Source: Candidatus Segatella intestinihominis | GTDB lineage: Bacteria > Bacteroidota > Bacteroidia > Bacteroidales > Bacteroidaceae | Length of the DNA stretch: 18,731 nucleotides | Assembly: GCA_900548535.1 (NCBI GenBank) | Contig: URLG01000052.1 | Location: 1 to 18,731, forward strand | Reading direction: 5' to 3' | In this document: piece by piece, positions 1 through 7,180 of the stretch | How positions within the stretch are numbered: position 1 is the first letter of the stretch | Layout: each line of letters opens with the position of its first letter | Notes under the pieces: generated by a model | What the model was told of the DNA's origin: nothing | Database searches by the model: none | Seen by the model: the letters and a program-made list of their open reading frames with translations, nothing else | Position numbers and translations under genes: made by a program

Positions 1-54
1 CGCTACCTTTTTGACCTCTGTGTCATCTTATGAGGGCGGTTGCGGATTTGAGGC

Positions 55-77
55 TTAATTCTTAATTATAAATTATT
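55..77 (+). repeat. AT-rich intergenic repeat, copy 1
   Basis: TTAATTCTTAATTATAAATT plus ATT, a 23-bp block 7 nt before the ATG at 85. An identical block stands at 696-718 just before the kinase gene. Bases 1-54 upstream show no gene or clear promoter. Confidence 0.7.
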
Positions 78-84
78 CATTATT

Positions 85-660
85 ATGACAACACCGGAAA
101 TAGAAGAATTGAAATCGCTCGTAGAGCAAAAATTTGAGAAGATACTCTCCACCACCACCGACTTTGAGGAGTTTTCCTACTATCTAGAGAAGGAAGTGGG
201 ATGCCGAGTGTCTGCCTCTACCCTGAAGCGACTCTATGGATACGTGAGCGACGAGCACAAGCCTCGCATGGTAACGCTCGATGCCCTCGCCAAGTACATC
301 GGCCACAAGAACTACATGGCTTTCTGCCAATGGCTCAAGACCAGCACCAAGTACAACTCCTCCTTCTTCAAGGCCAACCAGCTGGTGAGCAGCGACCTCG
401 CTGAGGGCGCACAGATAGCCATCGGCTGGAGCCCCAACCGAGTGCTCCAACTGCGCTATCTGGGCAATAGCACCTACGAGATAGAGGCATCTGAAAACAG
501 CAAGCTGAAGCAAGGCGACCGTTTTGTTACCGGTTGCTTCATCAAGGAGCAGCCCCTCTTCCTGCCCTATATAGAGCGTGATGGCGAGCGCACCGCCAGC
601 TTCGTGGCAGGCAGAAACGGAGGATTGACAATGATTCGTATAATGAGAAACGAAGAGTGA
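85..660 (+). CDS. Small HTH-like Bacteroidota regulator candidate
   Basis: A 191-residue soluble protein with no signal peptide or membrane segment. Residues 36-80 carry the pattern SASTLKRLYGY, then VTLDALAKYIG, then F and W. This is a helix-rich module frequent in uncharacterised Bacteroidota proteins and it resembles a helix-turn-helix. The C-terminal half (about 100-190) is predicted mostly beta, with repeated short patterns such as QLRYLGNSTYEI and KLKQGDRF. No catalytic motif is recognisable. It lies 64 nt upstream of a membrane Ser/Thr kinase in the same orientation, and both genes are preceded by the same AT-rich repeat. The two may form an operon in which this protein is a partner or target of the kinase; that link is inference. 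The DNA-binding role is probable rather than shown. Confidence 0.8.
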   Translation: MTTPEIEELKSLVEQKFEKILSTTTDFEEFSYYLEKEVGCRVSASTLKRLYGYVSDEHKPRMVTLDALAKYIGHKNYMAFCQWLKTSTKYNSSFFKANQLVSSDLAEGAQIAIGWSPNRVLQLRYLGNSTYEIEASENSKLKQGDRFVTGCFIKEQPLFLPYIERDGERTASFVAGRNGGLTMIRIMRNEE

Positions 661-695
661 AGAATTCAATAGTAGGAAAGGCGTATGCCTAATTA

Positions 696-718
696 TTAAT
701 TCTTAATTATAAATTATT
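696..718 (+). repeat. AT-rich intergenic repeat, copy 2
   Basis: An exact 23-bp copy of 55-77, starting TTAATTCTTAATTATAAATT, 6 nt before the ATG of the kinase gene. Placed directly before the start codon in both cases, it may help initiation by keeping the mRNA unpaired. Confidence 0.7.
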
Positions 719-724
719 AATTAA

Positions 725-1687
725 ATGAAGACATCAGGTTTTACAGAGGATATCACCAAGGAGATGAACCATGCCGACCCTATGCCAGTGGAGAATGGAT
801 TTGGCCATCTGAGCCAATGCTATATCTCCATCTCGGGGCATACCCGCCTCTTCACGGGCACCCGATATGGCAAGCGATACATGCTGAAATGCCTCAAGAC
901 CGATTTTCTCTATACCCCCATCTACCGCCAGGCACTGAGCAAGGAGTTTGAGATAGGACAGCAGCTGGAGCACCCCTTCATCTGCCGCACCATCGGCATG
1001 GAGGAGGTGGAGCCACTGGGCACCACCATCGTGATGGAATATGTAGATGGCGACTCACTCTTGAGCCTACTCCACAAGCATCTGCTCACCACCGACTTAG
1101 CTCATAAGATAACCCACCAGCTGATGGACGCCCTGGAGTATATGCACAACAAGCAGATGATACACCGCGACCTGAAGCCTGCCAACATCATGGTGACACA
1201 CAACGGACAGAACGTGAAGCTCATCGACTTCGGCCTCTCCGACAGCGACTCCTTCACCGTGCTCAAGTTGCCCGCCGGCACATCGGGCTACATCGCCCCC
1301 GAGCAATTGATGCCGGGAGCCAAGTCGGAACCCAAAGCCGACATCTACTCGCTGGGCATGGTGATACGCGACATGGCAGAGGAGACGGGCGACAAGGAGC
1401 TGCTGAAAATAGCCGAGATATGCACCAACCGTGATAGCCAGCAGCGCCCTCAGAGCATAGCCGCCCTCAGGGAAGCCATCTCTGCATCCACCTCCACCCA
1501 TCGCCCCGCCGTCACCCTGCTGAGCGTCCTCATCGCCCTGTTGCTGCTCGCTCTCGGCTTCACCTACTACTATCGCCACCAGCAAGCAGCGGCAGTAGAG
1601 ACGCAAGAAAGCGCAGCGGCCGACAGCACCAGCCAAGACAGCAACACCGTGCTCGACTATCAACTATGGGGGAAACAAGGTGAATAG
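725..1687 (+). CDS. Membrane-anchored Ser/Thr protein kinase (Hanks type)
   Basis: A 320-residue eukaryotic-like kinase that should phosphorylate Ser/Thr on cytoplasmic proteins. Visible motifs are the ATP-binding lysine in YMLKCLK (K55), an alpha-C glutamate in SKEFEIG (E74), the catalytic loop HRDLKPANIM (D149, N154), DFG (168-170), GYIAPEQ (about 188-193) and the F-helix aspartate in KADIYSLG (D206). The Gly-rich loop is degenerate: the stretch around residues 38-50 does not give a clean GxGxxG. After the kinase domain comes one membrane helix (about 262-282) and a tail of about 35 residues rich in Ser, Ala and Gln, with no PASTA, TPR or other sensor domain. The kinase therefore faces the cytoplasm with only a short external tail. 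It probably forms an operon with the upstream HTH-like gene, which is a candidate substrate. Confidence 0.93.
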   Translation: MKTSGFTEDITKEMNHADPMPVENGFGHLSQCYISISGHTRLFTGTRYGKRYMLKCLKTDFLYTPIYRQALSKEFEIGQQLEHPFICRTIGMEEVEPLGTTIVMEYVDGDSLLSLLHKHLLTTDLAHKITHQLMDALEYMHNKQMIHRDLKPANIMVTHNGQNVKLIDFGLSDSDSFTVLKLPAGTSGYIAPEQLMPGAKSEPKADIYSLGMVIRDMAEETGDKELLKIAEICTNRDSQQRPQSIAALREAISASTSTHRPAVTLLSVLIALLLLALGFTYYYRHQQAAAVETQESAAADSTSQDSNTVLDYQLWGKQGE

Positions 1688-1763
1688 CAACAACACTTAT
1701 ACAGTTTTCATGTTGCCATAGCCGATATGACCAAGTAATAATGCAAATATCTACAAAAATATT

Positions 1764-1793
1764 TTGCAACTCTGAAAAATATTTGTACTTTTG
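1764..1793 (+). promoter_or_regulatory. Bacteroidota promoter for the restriction gene leader
   Basis: TTG at 1764-1766 and TACTTTTG at 1786-1793, separated by 19 nt, match the Bacteroidota -33/-7 consensus (TTG, then TAnnTTTG). Transcription would begin near 1800 and give a 5' leader of about 260 nt before the ATG at 2065. Confidence 0.75.
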
Positions 1794-1799
1794 CAGCTA

Positions 1800-2010
1800 G
1801 ATAATAAAAAATAACTTTCATAAGATAAAAACTATATCGAACATCCGTTAGATGACTGAGTATCAGAATTAGCACTTCAAGAACACTTCAGGCAGTCAAC
1901 GTTATGGGTGTTCACGCACTATAAGAGGGCGTGAACAGCAAGCGTGTTGTCTGAAGTTGGCCGTGCTAAGCCTTGATACAAATCATGCTTGCCGCGCCCT
2001 CTTTTCTCTG
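1800..2010 (+). ncRNA. Structured leader RNA with two competing folds
   Basis: Most of the 377-nt gap between the kinase and the restriction gene is a structured element. Fold 1 is one long interrupted hairpin. Stem A is 1860-1865/1974-1979 plus 1869-1875/1963-1969, stem B is 1885-1894/1948-1957 (one G-U), and stem D is TGTTCACGC 1909-1917 with GCGTGAACA 1929-1937 (9 perfect pairs). Fold 2 pairs AAGAGGGCG 1923-1931 with CGCCCTCTT 1995-2003, and GCAAGCGTG 1938-1946 with CATGCTTGC 1984-1992 (one G-U), and is followed by TTTTCTCT. Fold 2 uses bases needed by stem D and traps the 3' strands of A and B in its loop. The two folds are thus largely exclusive, unless AAGAGG in the D loop pairs with CCTCTT as a pseudoknot. 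The layout suggests a terminator/antiterminator switch or a pseudoknotted small RNA. No match to a known RNA family was recognised. Confidence 0.55.
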
Positions 2011-2064
2011 CAAAGGGGTAAATAATAACGCCCCATAGTTTATCTTTAAAAAACTTGATAAATT

Positions 2065-3180
2065 ATGGCAAGAACAACTAACACATGTAGCATTCCCCCA
2101 TCAAATAAAGCTATGCTTTTGGATGGTAAAACATTAGCGCAAAAACTCTATGCACTAATAGACACCAGTTTCCCTCTATCGGGCAAGCCAAGAACTGATG
2201 GTGCAAAGCTTAGAAGATTAATAGCAAGTACCTTGCAAGATTCTGCCATTGAGAATGCAGAACCAAACACATATAAGGTGATTCCACCCAAGAAAAGAGG
2301 CATCCCCAAATTACTGAAATACTTAGCCGACTCTTTCCTTGTGACTACTGGCGATACATATAATCTGCAAGTTTGGAACCGTATACCAAACAGCAAAAAT
2401 ATTCTGATTAAATATCAAGACAGAACTGTCATCAGATGCAAGGACATCTTCTGCATCATGGTAAAAATAGACATCCAGCTACAGAGCATCGAAAGCATCA
2501 TCGTAGCTACTCCTCAATATATCGAGCATAAGTTTGGCAAGTTTGGCGTTCCCACCATCAAATATCAAGCCATCATCAATCCCACAACACGCAGCTCTAT
2601 TATAGGCTGCGAACAAAAATTCATCATAAGAACAGATACCCCAAATATGAAGTCTCTTCTTAGAGAATCAAGAGACATCAATCTGGCATCCATATCCGAT
2701 ACTCCCATACCACAGCAGCTACTATCTATCGAAGATATAGCAAGCAAAGTGACCCCAGGACTTATCGGCAAGAAACTATGCGGACAAGATACGAAGAACA
2801 GAGGTCAAGCACTAGAAAGAGAAGTGGCAACACTGCTAGGATATTCCACCAAAGATTCTTTGGTGGGCGGCTATCCCGACATATACAACCAAGCCTTGGA
2901 AGTAAAGGTACAGGATTCACCCACTATCGACCTAGGAAAAGAAACACCTGCTCAGCCAACATGCGTATATGATGGAATGACCATCACAACAGAAGACATT
3001 CGCTATCTCATCGCACTGACCAATCCGCAAACCTCTGCCATAGAGGGCGTGATACTTGCTCCTGGCAAAGAATTGGCAGACATCCTCACCATGGTCAGCG
3101 GCACCAGCTACAAATGTCAGCGTAGCATCCCCATGCAGTTCTTAGAAGATTACAAGGGACAAAGCGTCTTCAATCCTTGA
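2065..3180 (+). CDS. Type II restriction endonuclease, PD-(D/E)XK type
   Basis: A 371-residue soluble protein that I read as the restriction subunit of a type II R-M system. The likely active site is near the C terminus: RGQALEREVATLLGY (about 247-260, supplying a helix glutamate), then YPDI (D272) and EVK (E279, K281), the spacing expected of a PD-(D/E)XK nuclease core. The N-terminal 240 residues presumably hold target recognition and dimer contacts; nothing there is identifiable by eye. The partner methyltransferase converges from the opposite strand, and the two frames overlap by 11 bp at their stops. The gene is visibly AT-richer than the kinase and helicase on either side, as expected for an acquired R-M module. 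No controller (C) protein gene is present. The long structured leader may serve to delay or limit its expression. The recognition sequence cannot be deduced; AccI- or HincII-like families are only a possibility. Confidence 0.82.
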   Translation: MARTTNTCSIPPSNKAMLLDGKTLAQKLYALIDTSFPLSGKPRTDGAKLRRLIASTLQDSAIENAEPNTYKVIPPKKRGIPKLLKYLADSFLVTTGDTYNLQVWNRIPNSKNILIKYQDRTVIRCKDIFCIMVKIDIQLQSIESIIVATPQYIEHKFGKFGVPTIKYQAIINPTTRSSIIGCEQKFIIRTDTPNMKSLLRESRDINLASISDTPIPQQLLSIEDIASKVTPGLIGKKLCGQDTKNRGQALEREVATLLGYSTKDSLVGGYPDIYNQALEVKVQDSPTIDLGKETPAQPTCVYDGMTITTEDIRYLIALTNPQTSAIEGVILAPGKELADILTMVSGTSYKCQRSIPMQFLEDYKGQSVFNP

Positions 3181-4846
3181 TGGCGAACGCTTGCTTCACT
3201 TTGTCATTGATTTGCAAGGCTATCCTCTCACGCATGGTAGGATTTTCTTCCGAATTGATGTTCTCAACCAAACGTACAATATCCTGTGCATACTCACTTT
3301 GTGGATTAGGCATGGGATATTGTTCGATATACTGGGTGAGATAACGTCTTCTGCCTGAATAAAGCTTATTGTTGAAACAAAGATCATGATACCTCATCAT
3401 CACTTCAGAATTAGCAACCCCCTCTATCAACAGCAGCAATTTGCGCTCTTCCTCTGTTTGCGAACAAATCCAATAGCAATTGCCGTTCACGATGGCACCA
3501 CTCTCATCATAGCAGAAACGAGGTTTCACACTGATGTCGGGGAATACGACTTTGGGCATATCCCACAAAAATGGATTCTGCGGAACCCAATACTCATACC
3601 ACTTTCGACCAGCTTTCATCAAATAACTCCTAGCTTCCAACTGTCCTCTATATTTTTCCAAATATTCAGTCGCCTTAGGGAACTCAGATATATCAAAAAC
3701 TCTTCTTTTTCCATTCTCGGAGTAATGTGGATATAAAACTGGCTTCAATGTAGCTTTGTCCACATGCCATGTTTCGATATTTTCCTGTGAAATCATCGGA
3801 CGCAACAATTCCTTTTCCGGCAGAATGCCCAGTTTTTCCCACTCTTGACAAATAAACACGTTATCTGCGCATGATTTGACCCCTACACGAACTTTCAAAC
3901 GATCTTTGATGCGGAAAGCAGAATGAGCATCAATGTTTTTAATCCACTCATTTTCCTCATCGTTCGCCATTTGCCATATACCATTCTTATCAGATGGATA
4001 TTTTATCTTTCCCTTCTTATAAACATAATGAATGCCATTAACGGAATAATGCCCTGGCTGATGTTTATTCAAAACGTCATAGATGGATGAAATTTTCTCG
4101 CTATCAGCATTCCTTTCGTCTGCCTCATAAATACTAGCATACTCCCCCGCCCTAGAAACTAGCTTTGGATTCGTTTTCTTTCTTCCAATAAATATGGCTG
4201 GCAATACAGCGGCATCAAATAATTTAGTGTCTCCCAAATCTATAACTTCCAATATATCATAGTTCTCCAAAAGATACTTTCTTATGTCACCACCACTTTT
4301 CGTACTAATATAGCGATTTGATGTTATTACGCCCAGCAGGCCTCCTTTCCTTAGTGCATTCGTCATGGCCATCAAGAAAGGGTAATATAAATCTACCCTA
4401 CCAGTCAGGTCAAAGTCGCGAGCCAATTGTTGGGCTTTCTGCGCACCCAAGACCTGCGTTCTCACATAAGGAGGATTGGCTATTACTATGTCGGCAAACT
4501 CTGAGCGAGTATCTACGCTAAACAAGTCGGTATGATTAGGACATACCGACAAAAAATCCCTGCATTCCAACTCCAAATGGTCAGGAACATCATGAAGAAG
4601 CGAATGGGTCACATCAATATAACTTGCATTCGTATCATAACCAACGACAGAAGAAATCCTCGCTTTCCCCACATGGAGAATGGCATGAAGAAGAGAGCCA
4701 TCACCACACGCAGGATCCAAGACGGATATGCGATCCTTCCCTTCACTCTCTGCAAAGGTCATCAATTTGGTAGCTAAAAACATAGCCAATTCTCTTGGGG
4801 TGAATGTAGCCCCATTCTTCTTTATCGCAGATACTTTTGGTGTCAT
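3170..4846 (-). CDS. Type II N6-adenine DNA methyltransferase, gamma class
   Basis: A 558-residue modification enzyme that transfers a methyl group from S-adenosylmethionine to adenine N6 at the sites cut by the partner nuclease. The N terminus has FTPRELAMFLATKLM (15-29, the motif X region), DPACGDGSLL (44-53, motif I, SAM binding) and IANPPYVRTQ (122-131, the catalytic NPPY motif). GRVDLYYPFLMAM (149-161) and GGLLGVITSNRYI (168-180) follow, as in TaqI/Eco57I-type enzymes. The order X-I-IV with the target-recognition region in the C-terminal half (about 300-540) defines the gamma class. Its length is normal for a stand-alone enzyme, with no nuclease domain fused. It has its own promoter (4920-4951), separate from the nuclease promoter, so the two can be timed independently. 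Four CAAGTG/CACTTG hexamers around its transcript start hint at autoregulation. Confidence 0.93.
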   Translation of the reverse strand: MTPKVSAIKKNGATFTPRELAMFLATKLMTFAESEGKDRISVLDPACGDGSLLHAILHVGKARISSVVGYDTNASYIDVTHSLLHDVPDHLELECRDFLSVCPNHTDLFSVDTRSEFADIVIANPPYVRTQVLGAQKAQQLARDFDLTGRVDLYYPFLMAMTNALRKGGLLGVITSNRYISTKSGGDIRKYLLENYDILEVIDLGDTKLFDAAVLPAIFIGRKKTNPKLVSRAGEYASIYEADERNADSEKISSIYDVLNKHQPGHYSVNGIHYVYKKGKIKYPSDKNGIWQMANDEENEWIKNIDAHSAFRIKDRLKVRVGVKSCADNVFICQEWEKLGILPEKELLRPMISQENIETWHVDKATLKPVLYPHYSENGKRRVFDISEFPKATEYLEKYRGQLEARSYLMKAGRKWYEYWVPQNPFLWDMPKVVFPDISVKPRFCYDESGAIVNGNCYWICSQTEEERKLLLLIEGVANSEVMMRYHDLCFNNKLYSGRRRYLTQYIEQYPMPNPQSEYAQDIVRLVENINSEENPTMRERIALQINDKVKQAFAIKD

Positions 4847-4859
4847 AATAGAAGTATTT

Positions 4860-4919
4860 CAAGTGTATACTGAGGGCAAGTGAGAACTTATAAAGCTAAC
4901 ACTTGCGCGATTTCAAGTG
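4860..4919. promoter_or_regulatory. CAAGTG/CACTTG cluster at the methyltransferase 5' end
   Basis: The hexamer CAAGTG occurs on the plus strand at 4860-4865, 4877-4882 and 4914-4919, and its complement CACTTG at 4900-4905. The last two form an inverted repeat with an 8-nt gap, directly next to the -7 box. The first and third copies extend to a 10-bp direct repeat ATTTCAAGTG (4856-4865 and 4910-4919). The cluster covers the start and 5' leader of the methyltransferase transcript. An operator role is inference. Confidence 0.45.
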
Positions 4920-4951
4920 CAAACTTACGCAAAAATAATCAGATTAGCAAA
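4920..4951 (-). promoter_or_regulatory. Bacteroidota promoter of the methyltransferase
   Basis: On the minus strand TTTG (plus 4948-4951) and TAAGTTTG (plus 4920-4927) are separated by 20 nt, a good -33/-7 match. The start would be near 4913, leaving a leader of about 65 nt before the ATG at 4846. Confidence 0.75.
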
Positions 4952-5044
4952 CTTTTTAGTAAAAAACTTCTAGCAGAACGATTGACTTCCACAGATTTCA
5001 CAGTTTTTTTTCTTAATTCTTTTCCATATTACATAAAATAGCTG

Positions 5045-5052
5045 TAACTTTG
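5045..5052 (+). promoter_or_regulatory. -7 box of the helicase gene
   Basis: TAACTTTG followed by CAC is a full -7 consensus. No convincing TTG at the -33 position was seen. The box argues against the upstream TTG (5050) as start codon, because that codon lies within the promoter. Confidence 0.65.
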
Positions 5053-5097
5053 CACTTTGCAAAAACGAACGCAATAAAACGCTTTAAAGACGTTAAT

Positions 5098-7113
5098 ATG
5101 GAACAAACTTCACCGATACAGGCACTCCTACAGCAGCGCACGCTGCTACAGCTGGAGTATTACACCGAGAAAGAAGCCTTCCGCAAGCTTACCGAGCAGA
5201 TGGGTATGCAGCGCAAGGTGAAGAGAGGTGATGCCTGGTACCCACTGAGGGTGGGCAAAAGTTTTTATAATTCGCTGAACCAAACAGCCATCGAGGTATT
5301 CCGTACCTCCGACCAAGATATCGAGCACAATTTTGAGTTCGGTCGCCCCGTCATGTTCTTTAAAGTTAGGAGTGAGGAGTTAGGAGTTAGGAGTTTAAAG
5401 TACTTCTCCTTCACTGGCACCGTGAGCTATGTGGACGGCGACAGGATGGTCATCACCGTGCCCGACTCCGCACCGCTCCTCGACCTGCAATCAAGCCCTG
5501 AGCCCATCGGCGTGCAGCTCTCCTTCGATGAGACGAGCTACAAGCTGATGTTCGAGGCATTGGACCGCACGATGAAGGCGAAGAACAATCGACTCGCCTA
5601 TCTCCGCGACCTCTTCTATTCCAAGATGAAGGCACAGCGATTCAGCTTTGAGCCGATGAAGTTCCCTTGGCTCAACCCCACCCAGGAGCGAGCCGTCAAC
5701 GAGGTATTGTGGGCCAAGGACGTAGCCATCGTACATGGACCTCCGGGCACAGGCAAGACCACCACCCTCGTGGAGGCCATCAACGAGACACTGATGCGAG
5801 AGAGCCAAGTGCTGGTATGCGCACAGAGCAACATGGCGGTGGATTGGATCTCGGAGAAGCTGGTGGACAGAGGCATCAACGTTCTCCGCATCGGCAACCC
5901 TACCCGAGTGAATGACAAGATGCTCGGTTTCACCTATGAGCGCCGCTTCGAGGGCCATGCCGACTACCCCCAGCTCTGGGCGATACGCAAGGCGATAAGA
6001 GAGTTGCGCAAGAACCGCAAGAAGGGCAGCGAGAACTATCACCAGAAGATGGAGCGACTGAAGAGCCGTGCCGCCGAACTGGAGATTCGCATCAACGCCG
6101 AACTCTTTGGCGAGGCGAGAGTCATCGCCTGCACCCTGGTGGGTTCAGCCAACCGCCTGCTGGAGGGCATGAAGTTTGGTACCCTCTTCATAGACGAGGC
6201 AGCGCAAGCCTTGGAGGCTGCCTGCTGGATACCGATGCGCCGAGCATCGAGAGTGGTTTTGGCAGGCGACCATTGCCAGTTGCCCCCTACGGTGAAGAGC
6301 ATCGCCGCCCTGAGGGCAGGCTTGGGCAAGACGCTGATGGAGCGCATAGCCGAGAACAAGCCAGAAGTGGTGACGCTCCTGAAGATACAATATCGCATGA
6401 ACGAGGAAATCATGCGCTTCAGCAGCGACTGGTTCTACGGAGGGAAAGTGGAGAGTGCCCCACAAATCAAGCACCGTGGCATCCTCGACTATGAATATCC
6501 CATAGAGTGGATAGACACCAGCGACAAGGAGAACCAAATCACCATCGAGGGAGAAGAGAGTGAGGTAGAGAAAAATAAGGAAGTAGAGGAAAATGAGGAA
6601 GAAAATACAGCATCCGATGCTAATCATAAATCTCAAATTTCAACTTTCAACTCTCAATTTAAAGAACAGTTCGTGGGCGAGAGCTTTGGCCGCATCAACA
6701 AGGCAGAGGCGGAGCTCACCCTCCTCACCCTGGCGGAATACTTCACCAAGATAGGCAAGCAGCGAGTGCTAGCGGACAGCATCGACGTGGGCATCATCTC
6801 GCCTTACAGGGCGCAGGTGCAATACCTGAAGCGCCTCATCAAGAAGTATGACTTCTTCAAGCCCTATCGCCGCCTCATCAGCGTGAACACCGTGGATGGC
6901 TTCCAGGGGCAGGAGCGAGACGTAATCCTCATCTCCCTGGTTCGCTCCAACGACGAGGGCCAGATAGGCTTCTTGAAGGACCTGCGCCGCATGAACGTGG
7001 CGATGACGAGAGCAAGAATGAAGCTCATCATCCTGGGCAACAAGGACACCATGACCCGCCACCCCTTCTATCAGAAGCTGTGGGAGTATGTGGAGGGGAT
7101 ACAAGAAGGATAG
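5098..7113 (+). CDS. SF1B DNA/RNA helicase, Upf1/IGHMBP2-like
   Basis: A 671-residue cytoplasmic ATP-dependent helicase. Numbering from the ATG at 5098, it shows an N-terminal beta-rich region (about 1-190) and Walker A GPPGTGKTTT (214-223). Next come Q/Ia-type AQSNMAVDWISEKL, Walker B LFIDEAAQALE (D366, E367), motif III LAGDHCQLPPTV, QYRMNEEIMRFS, motif V VDGFQGQERDVI (599-610) and motif VI LRRMNVAMTRAR (629-640). This is the order found in the AAA_11/AAA_12 family. The family unwinds DNA or RNA 5' to 3'; the substrate here is unknown. The start at 5098 is preferred over the upstream TTG inside the -7 box. Two stretches look foreign to the fold: residues about 89-100, encoded by TTAGGAGT-type repeats, and an acidic linker at about 482-524 that ends in a Ser/Gln/Asn-rich tract. 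Both resemble intergenic repeat DNA kept in frame. The gene stands alone. Confidence 0.93.
   Translation: MEQTSPIQALLQQRTLLQLEYYTEKEAFRKLTEQMGMQRKVKRGDAWYPLRVGKSFYNSLNQTAIEVFRTSDQDIEHNFEFGRPVMFFKVRSEELGVRSLKYFSFTGTVSYVDGDRMVITVPDSAPLLDLQSSPEPIGVQLSFDETSYKLMFEALDRTMKAKNNRLAYLRDLFYSKMKAQRFSFEPMKFPWLNPTQERAVNEVLWAKDVAIVHGPPGTGKTTTLVEAINETLMRESQVLVCAQSNMAVDWISEKLVDRGINVLRIGNPTRVNDKMLGFTYERRFEGHADYPQLWAIRKAIRELRKNRKKGSENYHQKMERLKSRAAELEIRINAELFGEARVIACTLVGSANRLLEGMKFGTLFIDEAAQALEAACWIPMRRASRVVLAGDHCQLPPTVKSIAALRAGLGKTLMERIAENKPEVVTLLKIQYRMNEEIMRFSSDWFYGGKVESAPQIKHRGILDYEYPIEWIDTSDKENQITIEGEESEVEKNKEVEENEEENTASDANHKSQISTFNSQFKEQFVGESFGRINKAEAELTLLTLAEYFTKIGKQRVLADSIDVGIISPYRAQVQYLKRLIKKYDFFKPYRRLISVNTVDGFQGQERDVILISLVRSNDEGQIGFLKDLRRMNVAMTRARMKLIILGNKDTMTRHPFYQKLWEYVEGIQEG
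5364..5394 (+). repeat. In-frame TTAGGAGT-type tract in the helicase gene
   Basis: Overlapping TTAGGAGT and GAGGAGTTAGG units in tandem. Such repeats are usual between Bacteroidota genes. Here they encode residues about 89-100 (VRSEELGVRSL) without breaking the frame. Confidence 0.6.
6622..6660 (+). repeat. In-frame TCTCAA/TTTCAA-type tract in the helicase gene
   Basis: Variants of TCTCAATTT and TTTCAACT in succession encode a low-complexity linker rich in Ser, Gln, Asn and Phe after an acidic Glu/Lys stretch. The tract resembles intergenic repeat DNA and lies between helicase motifs, where a loop would tolerate it. Confidence 0.55.
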
Positions 7114-7180
7114 AAAAAAGCATCAAACATCACATAGAAAATGTTTTGTTTGCGAAAATTGCTATCACTCTTAGCGGAAA

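Noticed and set aside
1840..2010. Integron attC site
   Set aside because: GTTAGAT near 1848 resembles a core site and the region has inverted repeats, but the matching RYYYAAC core is not at the other end and no integrase is present.
5050..5097. Upstream TTG start for the helicase
   Set aside because: The codon overlaps the -7 box TAACTTTG, so it would not be in the mRNA. The same logic rejects 9496 for the 130-aa gene; the GTG at 15517 lies upstream of the -7 box of the sigma-54 regulator and is rejected likewise.
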